A stretch of 33,380 nucleotides of DNA from Paracoccaceae bacterium (lineage in GTDB: Bacteria > Pseudomonadota > Alphaproteobacteria > Rhodobacterales > Rhodobacteraceae). The first letter of the stretch is position 1; the number at the start of each line of letters is the position of its first letter. Below are positions 17,660 through 26,213 of the stretch, one piece after another. The DNA is taken from assembly GCA_026706985.1 (NCBI GenBank), contig JAPOXR010000024.1, positions 1-33,380 on the forward strand. Direction: 5' to 3'. The notes under the pieces are model-generated. The model saw only the letters and a program-made list of their open reading frames with translations. It did no database searches and had not been told where the DNA came from. A program made the translations under genes and the position numbers.

Positions 17660-19012
17660 CTATTCCGCATCATTCCTGTCCGCTTCCAACAGCCGGATTT
17701 TTTTCCGTAGCGTGTTACGATTGATTCCCAGAAGCGCCGCGCATCTGGAGAAATTGCCGTCGACCGATGCCAGGGCCATTTCAATCAACGGCGCTTCCAC
17801 TTCCCGGATTGCCCTAGAATATATCCCTTGCGGCGGCAAACCCGCGCTGTAGCGGGCAAAGTAACCGCGCAGCCCGTTGCGGAGTTGTGCATCGAAAATC
17901 CGCCCCGGAAGAATATCAGTGGCGCGCATACTCATTCGGTGCTGAATCAGTTCTGCACTGATTTCGTCCCAACTGACCGTCGGCTTAGGCACCCTGATTA
18001 TTGTGCGCATCACAATATTCTTCAATTCACGGACATTCCCGGGCCAACCATATTCAAAAATGCTTTCCGGCATATGGGACGGCAAAGGGGAGCTGCGATC
18101 CCCGTTACAACCTACCCGGCCGATAAATGAATTCACCAGCAACGGGATGTCCTGTCTGCGGTTCCGCAGCGGCGGAACTGCAATGGTGATGCCACAAAGC
18201 CGGAAATACAGATCACTTCTGAATTCCCCGGCATCCATCTTCGCCGCCAGATCCCATTGCGAACTGCTCAAAAGCCTTGGCGGCGTAGCCTTCACACAAT
18301 CCAGTGCCCGCACCAGGATACGCTGGCTATCCGCTGGCAGCTCGGCGACCTCATCAATCAGAACCGAGCCGCCACCCGCCTGCTGCAGCATCGCACAGGT
18401 CGATTCGAAATCCCGTAACTGATCCGGCCCGATGACCAGAAACGGCATGTCGCGCTTATCACCCATTTCATGCAACACATTGGCGATAAGGGATTTTCCA
18501 GTTCCTGTTTCACCGGTAAAATGCAGCGAAAGGTCTGAATTCATCGATTTCGCCAACAGTTGATACATCTCCTGCATAACCGGGGAAGTGCCCACCAATG
18601 GTAATTCCTCATCGACACCGGCCTGCATTCCCGCTGCCTCCGCCCGGCTGCGATGCCTCAGCACCACGCCGACTTTGGCCAGCACCTGCGGCAAATCGAA
18701 CGGCTTTGGAAAATACGCGTATGCCTTGGCCTTTTCCGCCCGGATCGCGGTCAGGATGGAGTTCTGCGCCGAAATCACGATGACCGGCAGTTCCGGCCTG
18801 ATCCGCCGCAATTCTCCAAGCCGCTCGATTCCGTTTCCATCCGGCATCGCGACATCGGTAATCGCCACATCACCCATTCCATCCGCCACCCAGCGGGTGA
18901 GAGTGGCAAGATGCGCCGTCGTATGCACCCGGCATCCGGCTCCGGCAAACGCCCGTGACAGGACTTTGCGAACCGCCCCATCATCATCGGCGATCAGGAT
19001 CGTTCCTTCCAT
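17660..19012 (-). CDS. ntrC: NtrC response regulator with the GAFTGA segment deleted
   Basis: NtrC is the response regulator that turns on nitrogen-scavenging genes when phosphorylated by NtrB. The 450-residue product has a receiver domain with D9-D11, phospho-acceptor D53 (ITDVAMPDGNG) and K103 (FPKPFD). The AAA+ domain has Walker A GETGTGKS (167-174) and Walker B SVLIDEV (216-222). It ends in a Fis-type helix-turn-helix (GNFSRCAALLGINRNTLRKKI). Only about 41 residues separate the Walker motifs instead of about 60, and the L1 loop with GAFTGA is gone. Rhodobacter capsulatus NtrC, which also lacks it, is known to work with sigma70. The gene overlaps the ntrB stop by one base (TGATG). Confidence 0.92.
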   Translation of the reverse strand: MEGTILIADDDGAVRKVLSRAFAGAGCRVHTTAHLATLTRWVADGMGDVAITDVAMPDGNGIERLGELRRIRPELPVIVISAQNSILTAIRAEKAKAYAYFPKPFDLPQVLAKVGVVLRHRSRAEAAGMQAGVDEELPLVGTSPVMQEMYQLLAKSMNSDLSLHFTGETGTGKSLIANVLHEMGDKRDMPFLVIGPDQLRDFESTCAMLQQAGGGSVLIDEVAELPADSQRILVRALDCVKATPPRLLSSSQWDLAAKMDAGEFRSDLYFRLCGITIAVPPLRNRRQDIPLLVNSFIGRVGCNGDRSSPLPSHMPESIFEYGWPGNVRELKNIVMRTIIRVPKPTVSWDEISAELIQHRMSMRATDILPGRIFDAQLRNGLRGYFARYSAGLPPQGIYSRAIREVEAPLIEMALASVDGNFSRCAALLGINRNTLRKKIRLLEADRNDAE

Positions 19013-20148
19013 CAGTTCACCGAATTCACGTCTGCCGCCACCGGCAGGGAAACCCGGAACACTGTGTTCCCGGGCTGAGACTCGAATGATATCCAGCCGC
19101 CGAGTTCGGAAAGAATTGCCGATACCATCGCCAGTCCGAGCCCGGTACCGTTCAGGCGGCCGCTGACGAAGGGCTCAAAAGCGTTTTCGGTTAATTCGGG
19201 GTCAATTCCCGGGCCGTCATCGATGATCTCCACATGCACCGGCAGGGCCTGCTCCCTACCCGCTGCATTCCGGACTCTCAGCGAACCGTCATAGAATGTG
19301 CGGACCCTGATTCCACTGCCCTGGCTGACCAGCGCTTCGGAGGCGTTCTGCAACAGGTTCAGAAAGGCGCGCAGCAATTTGTCACCATCGGCATAAATCT
19401 CCGGCAGGGACGGGTCGTATTCAGTGTCAATCTGAACACCTGCGGCGAATCCGACCCGCGCCGTCCGACAGGCTTGATTCAACAGATCATGCACATTCAA
19501 GGCGTTGCATTCGCCAGCCTCGGCGGTGCCGAGTTGATCAACCTGCTCCACCAATCGCCGGATCCGGTATGCCTCATCCACAATCAGCGAGGTCAGTTCC
19601 AGATCCTCACCCTGAAGCTTCATCGCCAGCAGCTGCGCCGCACCGACAATTCCGGAAAGCGGATTGCGGATTTCGTGACTCAGCATGTCGGCGAGGCCAA
19701 CTGCCGACAGTGCGGCGGATTTTGCCAATGCGCCACGCGAAATCCTGCCTTCTATTTCGCGCGAGCGGATACATATCAGCAATTTGTCAAACCCATCCGG
19801 TATCGGCGCGATCTGAAGGTTTGACAGAAGGCCTCCCCTCCCCTGCGCAGTGATCATGAAATTGTCCAGCAGAACCGGCGACTGGCGTTCGCGCACCTGC
19901 CGCAGATTGGACGTCAGCATCTTACCATTCGGGCTCAGTTCCGAAACCGGACGACCGGTCAGGCTTCTGGCGGAACAATTGAACAGCGACTCCGCCGCCG
20001 GATTCACATTGATGACGCGGTTGCGGCTGTCCACCACCAAAGCGGCAATGGGAAGGCATGACCAAATCAGCTCATGCATGGCCTCCGCACTGCATCCATC
20101 GTTGCACCCGCTTGCCGCAACCGCAACATTCTGCCTGACTGACCGCAT
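19012..20148 (-). CDS. ntrB: NtrB nitrogen-sensing histidine kinase
   Basis: NtrB phosphorylates and dephosphorylates NtrC under control of the PII protein. The soluble protein has a PAS domain (CLPIAALVVDSRNRVINVNPAAE), a canonical HisKA box ADMLSHEIRNPLSGI with H158 counted from the ATG at 20148, an N-box (FLNLLQNASEAL), G1 (DDGPGID) and G2 (GTGLGLAMV). It is thus a complete, conventional kinase, unlike NtrY in the same operon. An in-frame TTG at 20187 would add 13 residues; ATG is preferred because TTG starts are rare, though neither has a strong ribosome binding site. The gene is the first of ntrBCYX and follows the promoter at 20214-20243. Confidence 0.92.
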   Translation of the reverse strand: MRSVRQNVAVAASGCNDGCSAEAMHELIWSCLPIAALVVDSRNRVINVNPAAESLFNCSARSLTGRPVSELSPNGKMLTSNLRQVRERQSPVLLDNFMITAQGRGGLLSNLQIAPIPDGFDKLLICIRSREIEGRISRGALAKSAALSAVGLADMLSHEIRNPLSGIVGAAQLLAMKLQGEDLELTSLIVDEAYRIRRLVEQVDQLGTAEAGECNALNVHDLLNQACRTARVGFAAGVQIDTEYDPSLPEIYADGDKLLRAFLNLLQNASEALVSQGSGIRVRTFYDGSLRVRNAAGREQALPVHVEIIDDGPGIDPELTENAFEPFVSGRLNGTGLGLAMVSAILSELGGWISFESQPGNTVFRVSLPVAADVNSVN

Positions 20149-20213
20149 GTCGAAGGCGCTTTGTTCAGCCCTTACCGAATTGTTCAAGGGTTTGAGAAAT
20201 TTTGCTTTTCCGC

Positions 20214-20243
20214 ATTATATTTATATGACTCGGCGGCTGACAA
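20214..20243 (-). promoter_or_regulatory. Sigma70-type promoter for ntrB-ntrC-ntrY-ntrX
   Basis: On the minus strand TTGTCA (20243-20238) and TATAAT (20219-20214) are separated by 18 bases, close to the sigma70 consensus. The start would fall near 20207, about 60 bases before the ntrB ATG. It lies in the 158-base gap between ntrB and the divergent ispDF. No clear sigma54 element is seen in this gap. Confidence 0.6.
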
Positions 20244-20306
20244 GAGTGGATTGAATATGGTTGTCACGAGCCGATCCAGAGCAGAGTCTCAGGAACAGAA
20301 ACCGAC

Positions 20307-21455
20307 ATGAGCGCCGGTGCCGTCATTGTTGCCGCCGGCAGCGGTACCAGAGCCGGGCTCGATCCACCGAAACAATACCATTTGCTGGACGGCATTCCGG
20401 TTCTGGCCCACACTCTGAACATATTCCTGACACATTCCGGCATCGATTCGGTTGTCGCGGTCATCGCCGAGGCGCATGTGCGGCTCTATGCCGATTCCGT
20501 GGCGCCGCATCTCATGACTCCGGCCAACATCGTCATCGGTGGCGCATCGCGCACAGAATCGGTTCGCCGGGGATTGATCAGGCTGCAGCCGGAGGGCCGT
20601 AGGCTGGTGCTCATCCATGACGGCGTCCGTCCTTTCCTGAAAAGCAGGCTGATAGACGACATTCTGCGTGAACTGGAACATACCGCCGCCGTTGTCCCCG
20701 CCCTCGAAGTCGCCGATGCGCTGTGGAAGGGTGACGCCGATACTGTCGCCGAACCGGTCCGGCGCGAAGGCTTAATGCGGGTACAGACACCGCAGGGCTT
20801 CCATCTGGATTCGCTGCTGGATGCTTACCGGAGATTTCCGGATATGGCCGCCGATGATGCCGCGGTTGCGGCGCGGGCCGGGATGCAGATCCGAATTGTC
20901 AGCGGCAGTGAAGATAATGTGAAACTCACCCGGCGGGAGGATTTCGAATGCACCCGCCAAGCGCTGGAAAAGCAAATGGATATACGCGTCGGCAACGGTT
21001 TTGACACCCACAAATTCTGTCAGGGGAATGAAGTGGTGTTGTGTGGCGTAAGGATTCCACATGCATTCGCACTTGCCGGGCATTCCGACGCCGATGTCGC
21101 CGCGCATGCGATCGCCGACGCCATTTATGGTGCCGTATCGGAAGGCGATATCGGCCGCTGGTTTCCACCGACGGAAGCTGAGTGGAAGAACGCCGATTCG
21201 ATGACGTTTCTCAAGCACGCATCCGCCTTGGCGGCCGGTAATGGATTCACAATCCGTTCGATCGACTGCACAATCATCTGCGAATCACCTAAGATCACTC
21301 CCTATGCCGCCGCCATGGTGGACAGGCTCGCCGGCGTGCTGCGGCTCGAAGCCGGGCGGATCAACGTCAAGGCGACAACCACAGAGGGCATGGGTTTCAC
21401 CGGCAGGAGTGAAGGCATCGCCGCCCTGTGCAGCGCCACCCTCGCGCGGCAATGA
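20307..21455 (+). CDS. ispDF: Bifunctional IspDF (CDP-ME synthase / MECDP synthase)
   Basis: The fused enzyme catalyses two non-adjacent steps of the methylerythritol phosphate route to isoprenoids. Residues 1 to about 222 are IspD, which makes CDP-methylerythritol: nucleotide loop AAGSGTRAG (9-17), K22 in PPKQYHLL, and HDGVRPF. Residues from about 224 are IspF, which cyclises to MECDP: metal ligands D233 and H235 in GFDTHKF and H267 in DADVAAHAIADA, with TTTEGMGFTGR near the end. The 382-residue fused form is common in alphaproteobacteria. AGGAAC lies about 11 bases before the ATG. It overlaps pgpA by four bases (ATGA), so the two are coupled. Confidence 0.96.
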   Translation: MSAGAVIVAAGSGTRAGLDPPKQYHLLDGIPVLAHTLNIFLTHSGIDSVVAVIAEAHVRLYADSVAPHLMTPANIVIGGASRTESVRRGLIRLQPEGRRLVLIHDGVRPFLKSRLIDDILRELEHTAAVVPALEVADALWKGDADTVAEPVRREGLMRVQTPQGFHLDSLLDAYRRFPDMAADDAAVAARAGMQIRIVSGSEDNVKLTRREDFECTRQALEKQMDIRVGNGFDTHKFCQGNEVVLCGVRIPHAFALAGHSDADVAAHAIADAIYGAVSEGDIGRWFPPTEAEWKNADSMTFLKHASALAAGNGFTIRSIDCTIICESPKITPYAAAMVDRLAGVLRLEAGRINVKATTTEGMGFTGRSEGIAALCSATLARQ

Positions 21456-21916
21456 AAGCGTTGATCACGGAATGCTTCGGCCTGGGCCGGGTACCGGTGG
21501 CTCCGGGCACTGCCGCCTCGGCGGCCGCCATTGTTATTGCCTTCCTTCTGCACATTGCCGGCGGCGTCATTCCGGTCATCCTTGCCACCGCTCTGAGCAT
21601 CCTCGCGGGATTCCTGTGCATCACCGAAATCGAAGACGACCCGCCGCATGTGGTCATTGATGAGGTCGCCGGTCAATTGATCGCTGTCCTGCCGGTGTCG
21701 ATAACCGCCGGCACTATGCCGGTCGCCGCCCAGGCAACCCTGTGGGTGGCTGCGTTTTTGCTTTTCCGTCTGTTCGATATATGGAAGCCCGGCCTGATCG
21801 GGCGCGCCGAACGCGCCGGAGGAGCTGCCGGCATCATGCTCGACGACGTGCTCGCAGGCGCCCTCTCAGCAGTCATTTTGCTGTCGATCATCGCTGGTAC
21901 CGCCTTGATCCGCTGA
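21452..21916 (+). CDS. pgpA: Phosphatidylglycerophosphatase A
   Basis: PgpA removes phosphate from phosphatidylglycerol phosphate at the inner membrane. The 154-residue product shows the family blocks GLGRVPVAPGTAAS near the N-terminus, PHVVIDEVAGQL in the middle and FRLFDIWKPGLIG with GIMLDDVLAGALSA near the C-terminus. It has several membrane helices. The ATG at 21452 overlaps the ispDF stop (ATGA). A longer reading from 21428 was rejected because it adds only overlap with ispDF. The gene order ispDF-pgpA is usual in alphaproteobacteria; the usual next gene cinA is replaced here by a gap and amtB. Confidence 0.93.
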   Translation: MKALITECFGLGRVPVAPGTAASAAAIVIAFLLHIAGGVIPVILATALSILAGFLCITEIEDDPPHVVIDEVAGQLIAVLPVSITAGTMPVAAQATLWVAAFLLFRLFDIWKPGLIGRAERAGGAAGIMLDDVLAGALSAVILLSIIAGTALIR

Positions 21917-22163
21917 CCCGCCCGACACTCAACAACCGACAAGATACCGACAGCAATCGCATAGCTTGTTGTCCGGAAGCCACCGCCCCGGCATGCGGTC
22001 TGCCGGCACCTTCCCCGACAAAGCATGTCAGACATCCAGGCGGAGATTTCCATTGGCTTCCCGCCGGCCCTGCCTCTATAGCAATCCGGTTACTTGCCTT
22101 GCATTGTTTTACCCGACGCTTCGCTTGTCGAATCGGTTCTGAAATCAAGATCGGAGAGCAGAA
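21917..22163 (+). other. pgpA-amtB intergenic region, no gene
   Basis: These 247 bases hold no convincing gene. The segment should contain the amtB promoter. A GG-N10-GC pair at about 22054-22067 is only a poor match to a sigma54 promoter, and no good NtrC-type dyad was found. This agrees with the loss of GAFTGA from NtrC. GGAG at 22153-22156 is the amtB ribosome binding site, 7 bases before its ATG. Confidence 0.4.
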
Positions 22164-23348
22164 ATGAATGCAGCTGACACATCATGGATCATCGTTGCCA
22201 CAGCTTTGGTCCTCTTGATGACTCTGCCGGGCCTGGCTCTATTTTATGGAGGGCTGGTCCGGGCACGGAATATTCTGAGCACCTTTACACAATGCTATGC
22301 GATCGCCTGCCTGATGAGTGTGCTCTGGCTGGCGCTTGGATACACAATCGCGTTCGGTGACAGTGAAGCCGTTTTCTGGGGCGGGTTAGGCAAGACATTT
22401 CTGTTCGGGGTAACTCCGGAGACAAATGCCGGCAATTTGCCGGAAATGCTGTTCTTCGCGTTTCAGATGACCTTTGCGATCATCACCCCTGCCCTGATTG
22501 TCGGTGCCAATGTCGAGCGGATCGGGTTTGGATTTGTGATGGCGCTTTCCGGCGTCTGGATGCTGATCTGTTACGCACCAGTGGTGAATTGGATCTGGGG
22601 CGGCGGTTTTCTCGCCGATGGCGGAATTTTCGGCGAGGTCGGGGTTAAGGATTTTGCCGGTGGAATCGTCGTTCATGAAACCGCCGGCATTGCGGCTCTG
22701 GTGATCGCCTTCTTCCTCGGTCCACGCAAGGACAAGAACAAACCGCCACATAATCCCGGTTTTGTCATGATCGGCGCCGCCCTGCTCTGGGTGGGTTGGT
22801 TCGGATTCAATGGTGGTTCACAGCTCGCTGCTGACGGCGGTGCGGCATCTGCCATCACCGTCACCCATATTTCCGCCGCCACGGCTTCGCTGACCTGGGC
22901 ACTTTGGGAAAAGATCAAATACGGCAAGGTTTCGCTGGTCGGAATTGTCACCGGCACGATTGCCGGACTGGCTTCAATCACACCGGCTTCCGGATTTGTC
23001 GGGCCGGTGGCCGCGCTCATTATCGGTGGCGTGGCCGGTATCCTGTGCCAGGAAGCCGTGGGCCTGGTAAAGAATGTGCTGCGCATCGACGACACTCTGG
23101 ACGTGTTCGCCGTGCATGGCGTTGGCGGCGTGTTCGGCACCATCATGATCGCTGTATTCGTCAGCGATGCCAGTTGGGCGGCACAGATCGGTTCGGTATT
23201 TATAGTCGGAATATTCACCGTCCTGGTCACCACTGTCCTGGTCAAGCTGATCGGTCTCGTATTGCCATTCAGGGTCAATGCCGAAGACGAACAGGGCGGA
23301 TTGGATATGGCGGCACATGGCGAGCGCGCCTACGATCTGAGCTCGTAA
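22164..23348 (+). CDS. amtB: Ammonium transporter AmtB
   Basis: AmtB is a trimeric inner-membrane ammonium channel, usually made under nitrogen limitation. The 394-residue protein has about eleven membrane helices and the family marks LPGLALFYGGLVR, NWIWGGGFL and DFAGGIVVHETAG. The pore twin histidines are H171 (VVHETAG) and H318 (FAVHGVGG). There is no signal peptide; the protein starts directly with the first helix. No PII gene (glnK) lies next to it, which is unusual. Its last 47 codons and the hairpin behind them occur a second time at 27232-27462 (see there). Confidence 0.95.
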   Translation: MNAADTSWIIVATALVLLMTLPGLALFYGGLVRARNILSTFTQCYAIACLMSVLWLALGYTIAFGDSEAVFWGGLGKTFLFGVTPETNAGNLPEMLFFAFQMTFAIITPALIVGANVERIGFGFVMALSGVWMLICYAPVVNWIWGGGFLADGGIFGEVGVKDFAGGIVVHETAGIAALVIAFFLGPRKDKNKPPHNPGFVMIGAALLWVGWFGFNGGSQLAADGGAASAITVTHISAATASLTWALWEKIKYGKVSLVGIVTGTIAGLASITPASGFVGPVAALIIGGVAGILCQEAVGLVKNVLRIDDTLDVFAVHGVGGVFGTIMIAVFVSDASWAAQIGSVFIVGIFTVLVTTVLVKLIGLVLPFRVNAEDEQGGLDMAAHGERAYDLSS

Positions 23349-23369
23349 CCGCCGACACATTCCCGGTCG

Positions 23370-23395
23370 CCGGCTCGAAGTTGAATTCGGGCCGG
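23370..23395 (+). terminator. Hairpin downstream of amtB
   Basis: CCGGCTCGAA (23370-23379) pairs with TTCGGGCCGG (23386-23395) over 10 positions with one T-G wobble; the loop is GTTGAA. It starts 21 bases after the amtB stop and is likely an RNA hairpin that ends or stabilises the amtB message. No T-run follows, so it is not a classic intrinsic terminator. The diverged copy at 27395-27420 keeps all pairs, supporting a real structure. Confidence 0.6.
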
Positions 23396-23437
23396 CACCG
23401 CTCCCCAGCCTCCATGGCATGGTGGAGACGCCGGCAT

Positions 23438-23689
23438 CCGTACCGAAATAACATGTCGCCGCCGAAGCTGGCCGAAACCGTTGTCCTGGTCTTCCGCTCA
23501 GAGGCCCAAACTCCCACCGGCCTATTTTCAGGTCATTCTTGCAGCCAATGCTTTATCTGACGAGAGCGGTCACAGGATAAAACCTGAAGCTGTGGCATTC
23601 TCCTAAGCCGCATTTGGAGAGGATTCACCCGGTGACGGCAGTGCGCATTCCGTTGCACGCCCCCCGGAAGCTGAATTTCCTGCCTGCGT
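23438..23689. other. Gap between amtB hairpin and TonB-receptor 3' end, no gene
   Basis: No convincing gene is seen in this stretch of about 250 bases. The short minus-strand reading frame at 23275-23517 overlaps the 3' end of amtB and shows no family. The region separates the converging amtB and TonB-receptor genes. Confidence 0.4.
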
Positions 23690-26158
23690 TCAAAACCTTC
23701 GGTTGACGGTCAGGAAAAAGGTGCGCCCCCATCCGGCCGCCTCGGGTCCGTCGACGCTGTTTGGATTCGAGGTATCGACCGTGAGACCGGCATCGGTGAG
23801 GTTGAAGACACCCGCTGTCAGGCGTGCACCTTCGACCCCCATCGGGTCATTCCAATCCACCGCGACATCGTGACCGAGCCAGTCTTCAAAGTCACCGGTG
23901 TTTGACTGGTTCCTGAAACCTTCGCGGTAATTCACAGTCCAGGTTGTGGTTACTCTTCCCCGCCGTGCCTCGAACCTGCTGCGAACCATGTTCCTGGAGG
24001 TGGCATATCGGCCACTATTGCCCTGCACGCTGCGTTCGGCATCGGTGACGTGACGCCATGCGCCGCTCAGCACGAGTTCGCCCCAATTCATTTCAAAAGT
24101 CCTGCTGTAGCGGGTGGTGATGCCGGAGATTCCGGTGTCGTAGATGTTTGCGAGGCTGTCATATATGGTGATCGCGCCTGCCGTCCGCTCAATGCAGTTC
24201 GATGTCTGGCCATCCTCCGGGCACTCATCCAGATTATGCACTGCCCAGTTCGCACTTCGCAGCCCCGGCAATCCCGAGCGTTTCAGCCGATACCATTCCA
24301 CATCCAGGAAATAATCAGGCCCGCTGATCTCACCGCCGAAGGCAAGCCTAACGGTTTCAAAAGGTTCCAGATCCGGATTGCCCTTCGTCTCGCGTGTCAC
24401 CTGCCTGGGGTTTACCTGCGTACAGCGGGCGGCGGGATCCGGTCCGGGGTCGCATCGGATCCAAGGGTGATCCTGCGCCGCGGTGCTGTGCAGACTGCTC
24501 ATCGAGGGAGGCCTGTCACCGGAACCCCAGGAACCCCGCAGCGTCAGGATTCCGTTCGGCCGGTGTTCGGCTGCAAAACGGTAAGACTGCAGCCCGCCCA
24601 CATCGTCATACTCATCGCCCCGGGCGGAAACTCTGATATCCGTTTTGTCTGTCAGCGGCACCGTCATGTCACCAAACGCCCCGACGCTTCGGCGCTTCCC
24701 GGCGTAGCTGATGCCTCCCGAGCCGAGAACCTCGGTCACATCATGTTCCTCGCCCGCATTATCGCGGAAACTCAGGATAGAATGCACCTCGGTCCTGCCG
24801 GCGTTGAGACCGGCGGCCCACGCCACCTTGCGGTCATCAACTGCGAATGTCCGTCCTTCCACAGCCATCCGGAGCCCCAGATATTCAGTTCCGAAATCGC
24901 GGACTTGCTCGAGACTGGATCGCGCAATGGATTCCCGGTTGTCCGGCGACGTCGGATCTAAGAGATTGTAGCTTCCCGCATTGATCTCTTCCTGGATTCC
25001 GCCCGTATGGACGAAGGTGTTTCCCAGCAAATCGCCATCCAAATTGTAGGCGTCGATAAATACCTCGTAACCGAGATCCTCCGTCAGGCGCCCTCTGACC
25101 CCGGCAGTGAAATCCAACTCGTTGTAACCGGTGTGCCAGTCGCGGTTTCCGTGGCCGAGAAACCGGTGACCGATGACATATAGATCATTGCTGTCAGCCG
25201 TAAATCCGCCACCGGCCGCGTCATTGATGGCCGTCAGAACTTCAGGGGTGGGATTAAACGCAAAAGTACCCACGGAAGGCGCGTAACGGAAATGCGACTT
25301 ACCTCGCCCAAGATTCGCATGCAAATGAAAACTCCGGCCGCCGTCGAGCGGCAGGTCCAGATTCATGATCGCGGTCCGCTGTTCGAAGTCGGAGGTGTTC
25401 CAGGCAATGTCGCCATAGGCGAAGCCGCATCCCGAATCACCGGAAACCGTCACGCCCGGCGGGTTGAGGAGAGGGCCAGCATAGCCCTCTTCCGGGTCAC
25501 AGTCACCCAGCGACACCGCCCTGATAGCAGTCTGGTCATCCAGAACGAAAACTGTATTGCCGCCTAAGCTGACATTCCTGGATTCGCTGAACGATCCCCC
25601 TTCCCGCCAGACTGAACGGCTGAACTCCCGGCTGCGCGCAGGAATTTCCTGTCGTTTGAGAATGTCCACGCCCAGGCTCACATGTCCGCCTTCATTCCCC
25701 ACAGGCGCGCCCCAGAAGACGCTCCCCTGCCAACTGTCGCCGCCATCACCCCCCGGCAGCCGCGTGAGCGCCCGCGTCTCGACACCTTCGAAATTTTTTC
25801 GCAGCACGACATTAATCGCGCCATTCACCGCGATTCCACCGAACCGTCCCAGGCTTTCGCCGGCAAGAAGCTCGATACGTTCGATTGCCGATAGCGGCAG
25901 CGTATCCAGATCGCTTACGGAGGTGGCGTAGGGCCTTCCGTCGACCAGGATCAAAAGGGTCTGCCCTCCGGCGTAGAAATAGCGGACGATGCCGGTGTCA
26001 AGCAGTTCCTCAAGCGTCTGCGCACCGGATCTTTCGATGAAGTCCCGATCACGCGACGCGACGACGCGCATCTCCGGTGCCAGCGGGCCGGACCAAACCG
26101 AACTTCCGGCCATAACCGCAACGAGGCAAACAAGTGCCAACATTGCCAGAAACTTCAT
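23690..26158 (-). CDS. TonB-dependent outer-membrane receptor
   Basis: The 822-residue protein is a TonB-dependent receptor: an outer-membrane 22-strand barrel that imports a siderophore, vitamin or other large substrate with TonB energy. It has a signal peptide (about 1-23) and a plug with LDTLPLSAIERIELLAGES, GGIAVNGAINVVLRKN and VDGRPY. The barrel ends NLTDAGLTVDTSN and the terminal aromatic F of VNRRF. The plug is short, about 100 residues instead of about 130-150, and no clear TonB box is seen after the signal. The substrate cannot be told. A strong hairpin at 26174-26213 lies just before the start. A fragment of a related receptor lies at 27455-27543. Confidence 0.9.
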   Translation of the reverse strand: MKFLAMLALVCLVAVMAGSSVWSGPLAPEMRVVASRDRDFIERSGAQTLEELLDTGIVRYFYAGGQTLLILVDGRPYATSVSDLDTLPLSAIERIELLAGESLGRFGGIAVNGAINVVLRKNFEGVETRALTRLPGGDGGDSWQGSVFWGAPVGNEGGHVSLGVDILKRQEIPARSREFSRSVWREGGSFSESRNVSLGGNTVFVLDDQTAIRAVSLGDCDPEEGYAGPLLNPPGVTVSGDSGCGFAYGDIAWNTSDFEQRTAIMNLDLPLDGGRSFHLHANLGRGKSHFRYAPSVGTFAFNPTPEVLTAINDAAGGGFTADSNDLYVIGHRFLGHGNRDWHTGYNELDFTAGVRGRLTEDLGYEVFIDAYNLDGDLLGNTFVHTGGIQEEINAGSYNLLDPTSPDNRESIARSSLEQVRDFGTEYLGLRMAVEGRTFAVDDRKVAWAAGLNAGRTEVHSILSFRDNAGEEHDVTEVLGSGGISYAGKRRSVGAFGDMTVPLTDKTDIRVSARGDEYDDVGGLQSYRFAAEHRPNGILTLRGSWGSGDRPPSMSSLHSTAAQDHPWIRCDPGPDPAARCTQVNPRQVTRETKGNPDLEPFETVRLAFGGEISGPDYFLDVEWYRLKRSGLPGLRSANWAVHNLDECPEDGQTSNCIERTAGAITIYDSLANIYDTGISGITTRYSRTFEMNWGELVLSGAWRHVTDAERSVQGNSGRYATSRNMVRSRFEARRGRVTTTWTVNYREGFRNQSNTGDFEDWLGHDVAVDWNDPMGVEGARLTAGVFNLTDAGLTVDTSNPNSVDGPEAAGWGRTFFLTVNRRF

Positions 26159-26173
26159 CGTAACGACCCCATC

Positions 26174-26213
26174 GCCCTCCCCTTTGCCTCTCGGCGCACC
26201 CTCCGGGGAGGGC
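26174..26213 (-). promoter_or_regulatory. Leader hairpin of the TonB-receptor gene
   Basis: GCCCTCCCC (26174-26182) and GGGGAGGGC (26205-26213) are perfect 9-bp inverted copies around 22 bases. The structure ends about 15 bases upstream of the receptor ATG on the minus strand, next to its likely ribosome binding region. It could limit translation, act as an operator or be a dispersed palindromic repeat. No matching cobalamin-box sequence was found, so a riboswitch is not claimed. Confidence 0.4.

Noticed and set aside
22040-22070. Sigma54 promoter before amtB
   Set aside because: GG and GC with the right spacing occur, but the surrounding bases do not match TGGCAC/TTGCA, and NtrC here lacks GAFTGA.
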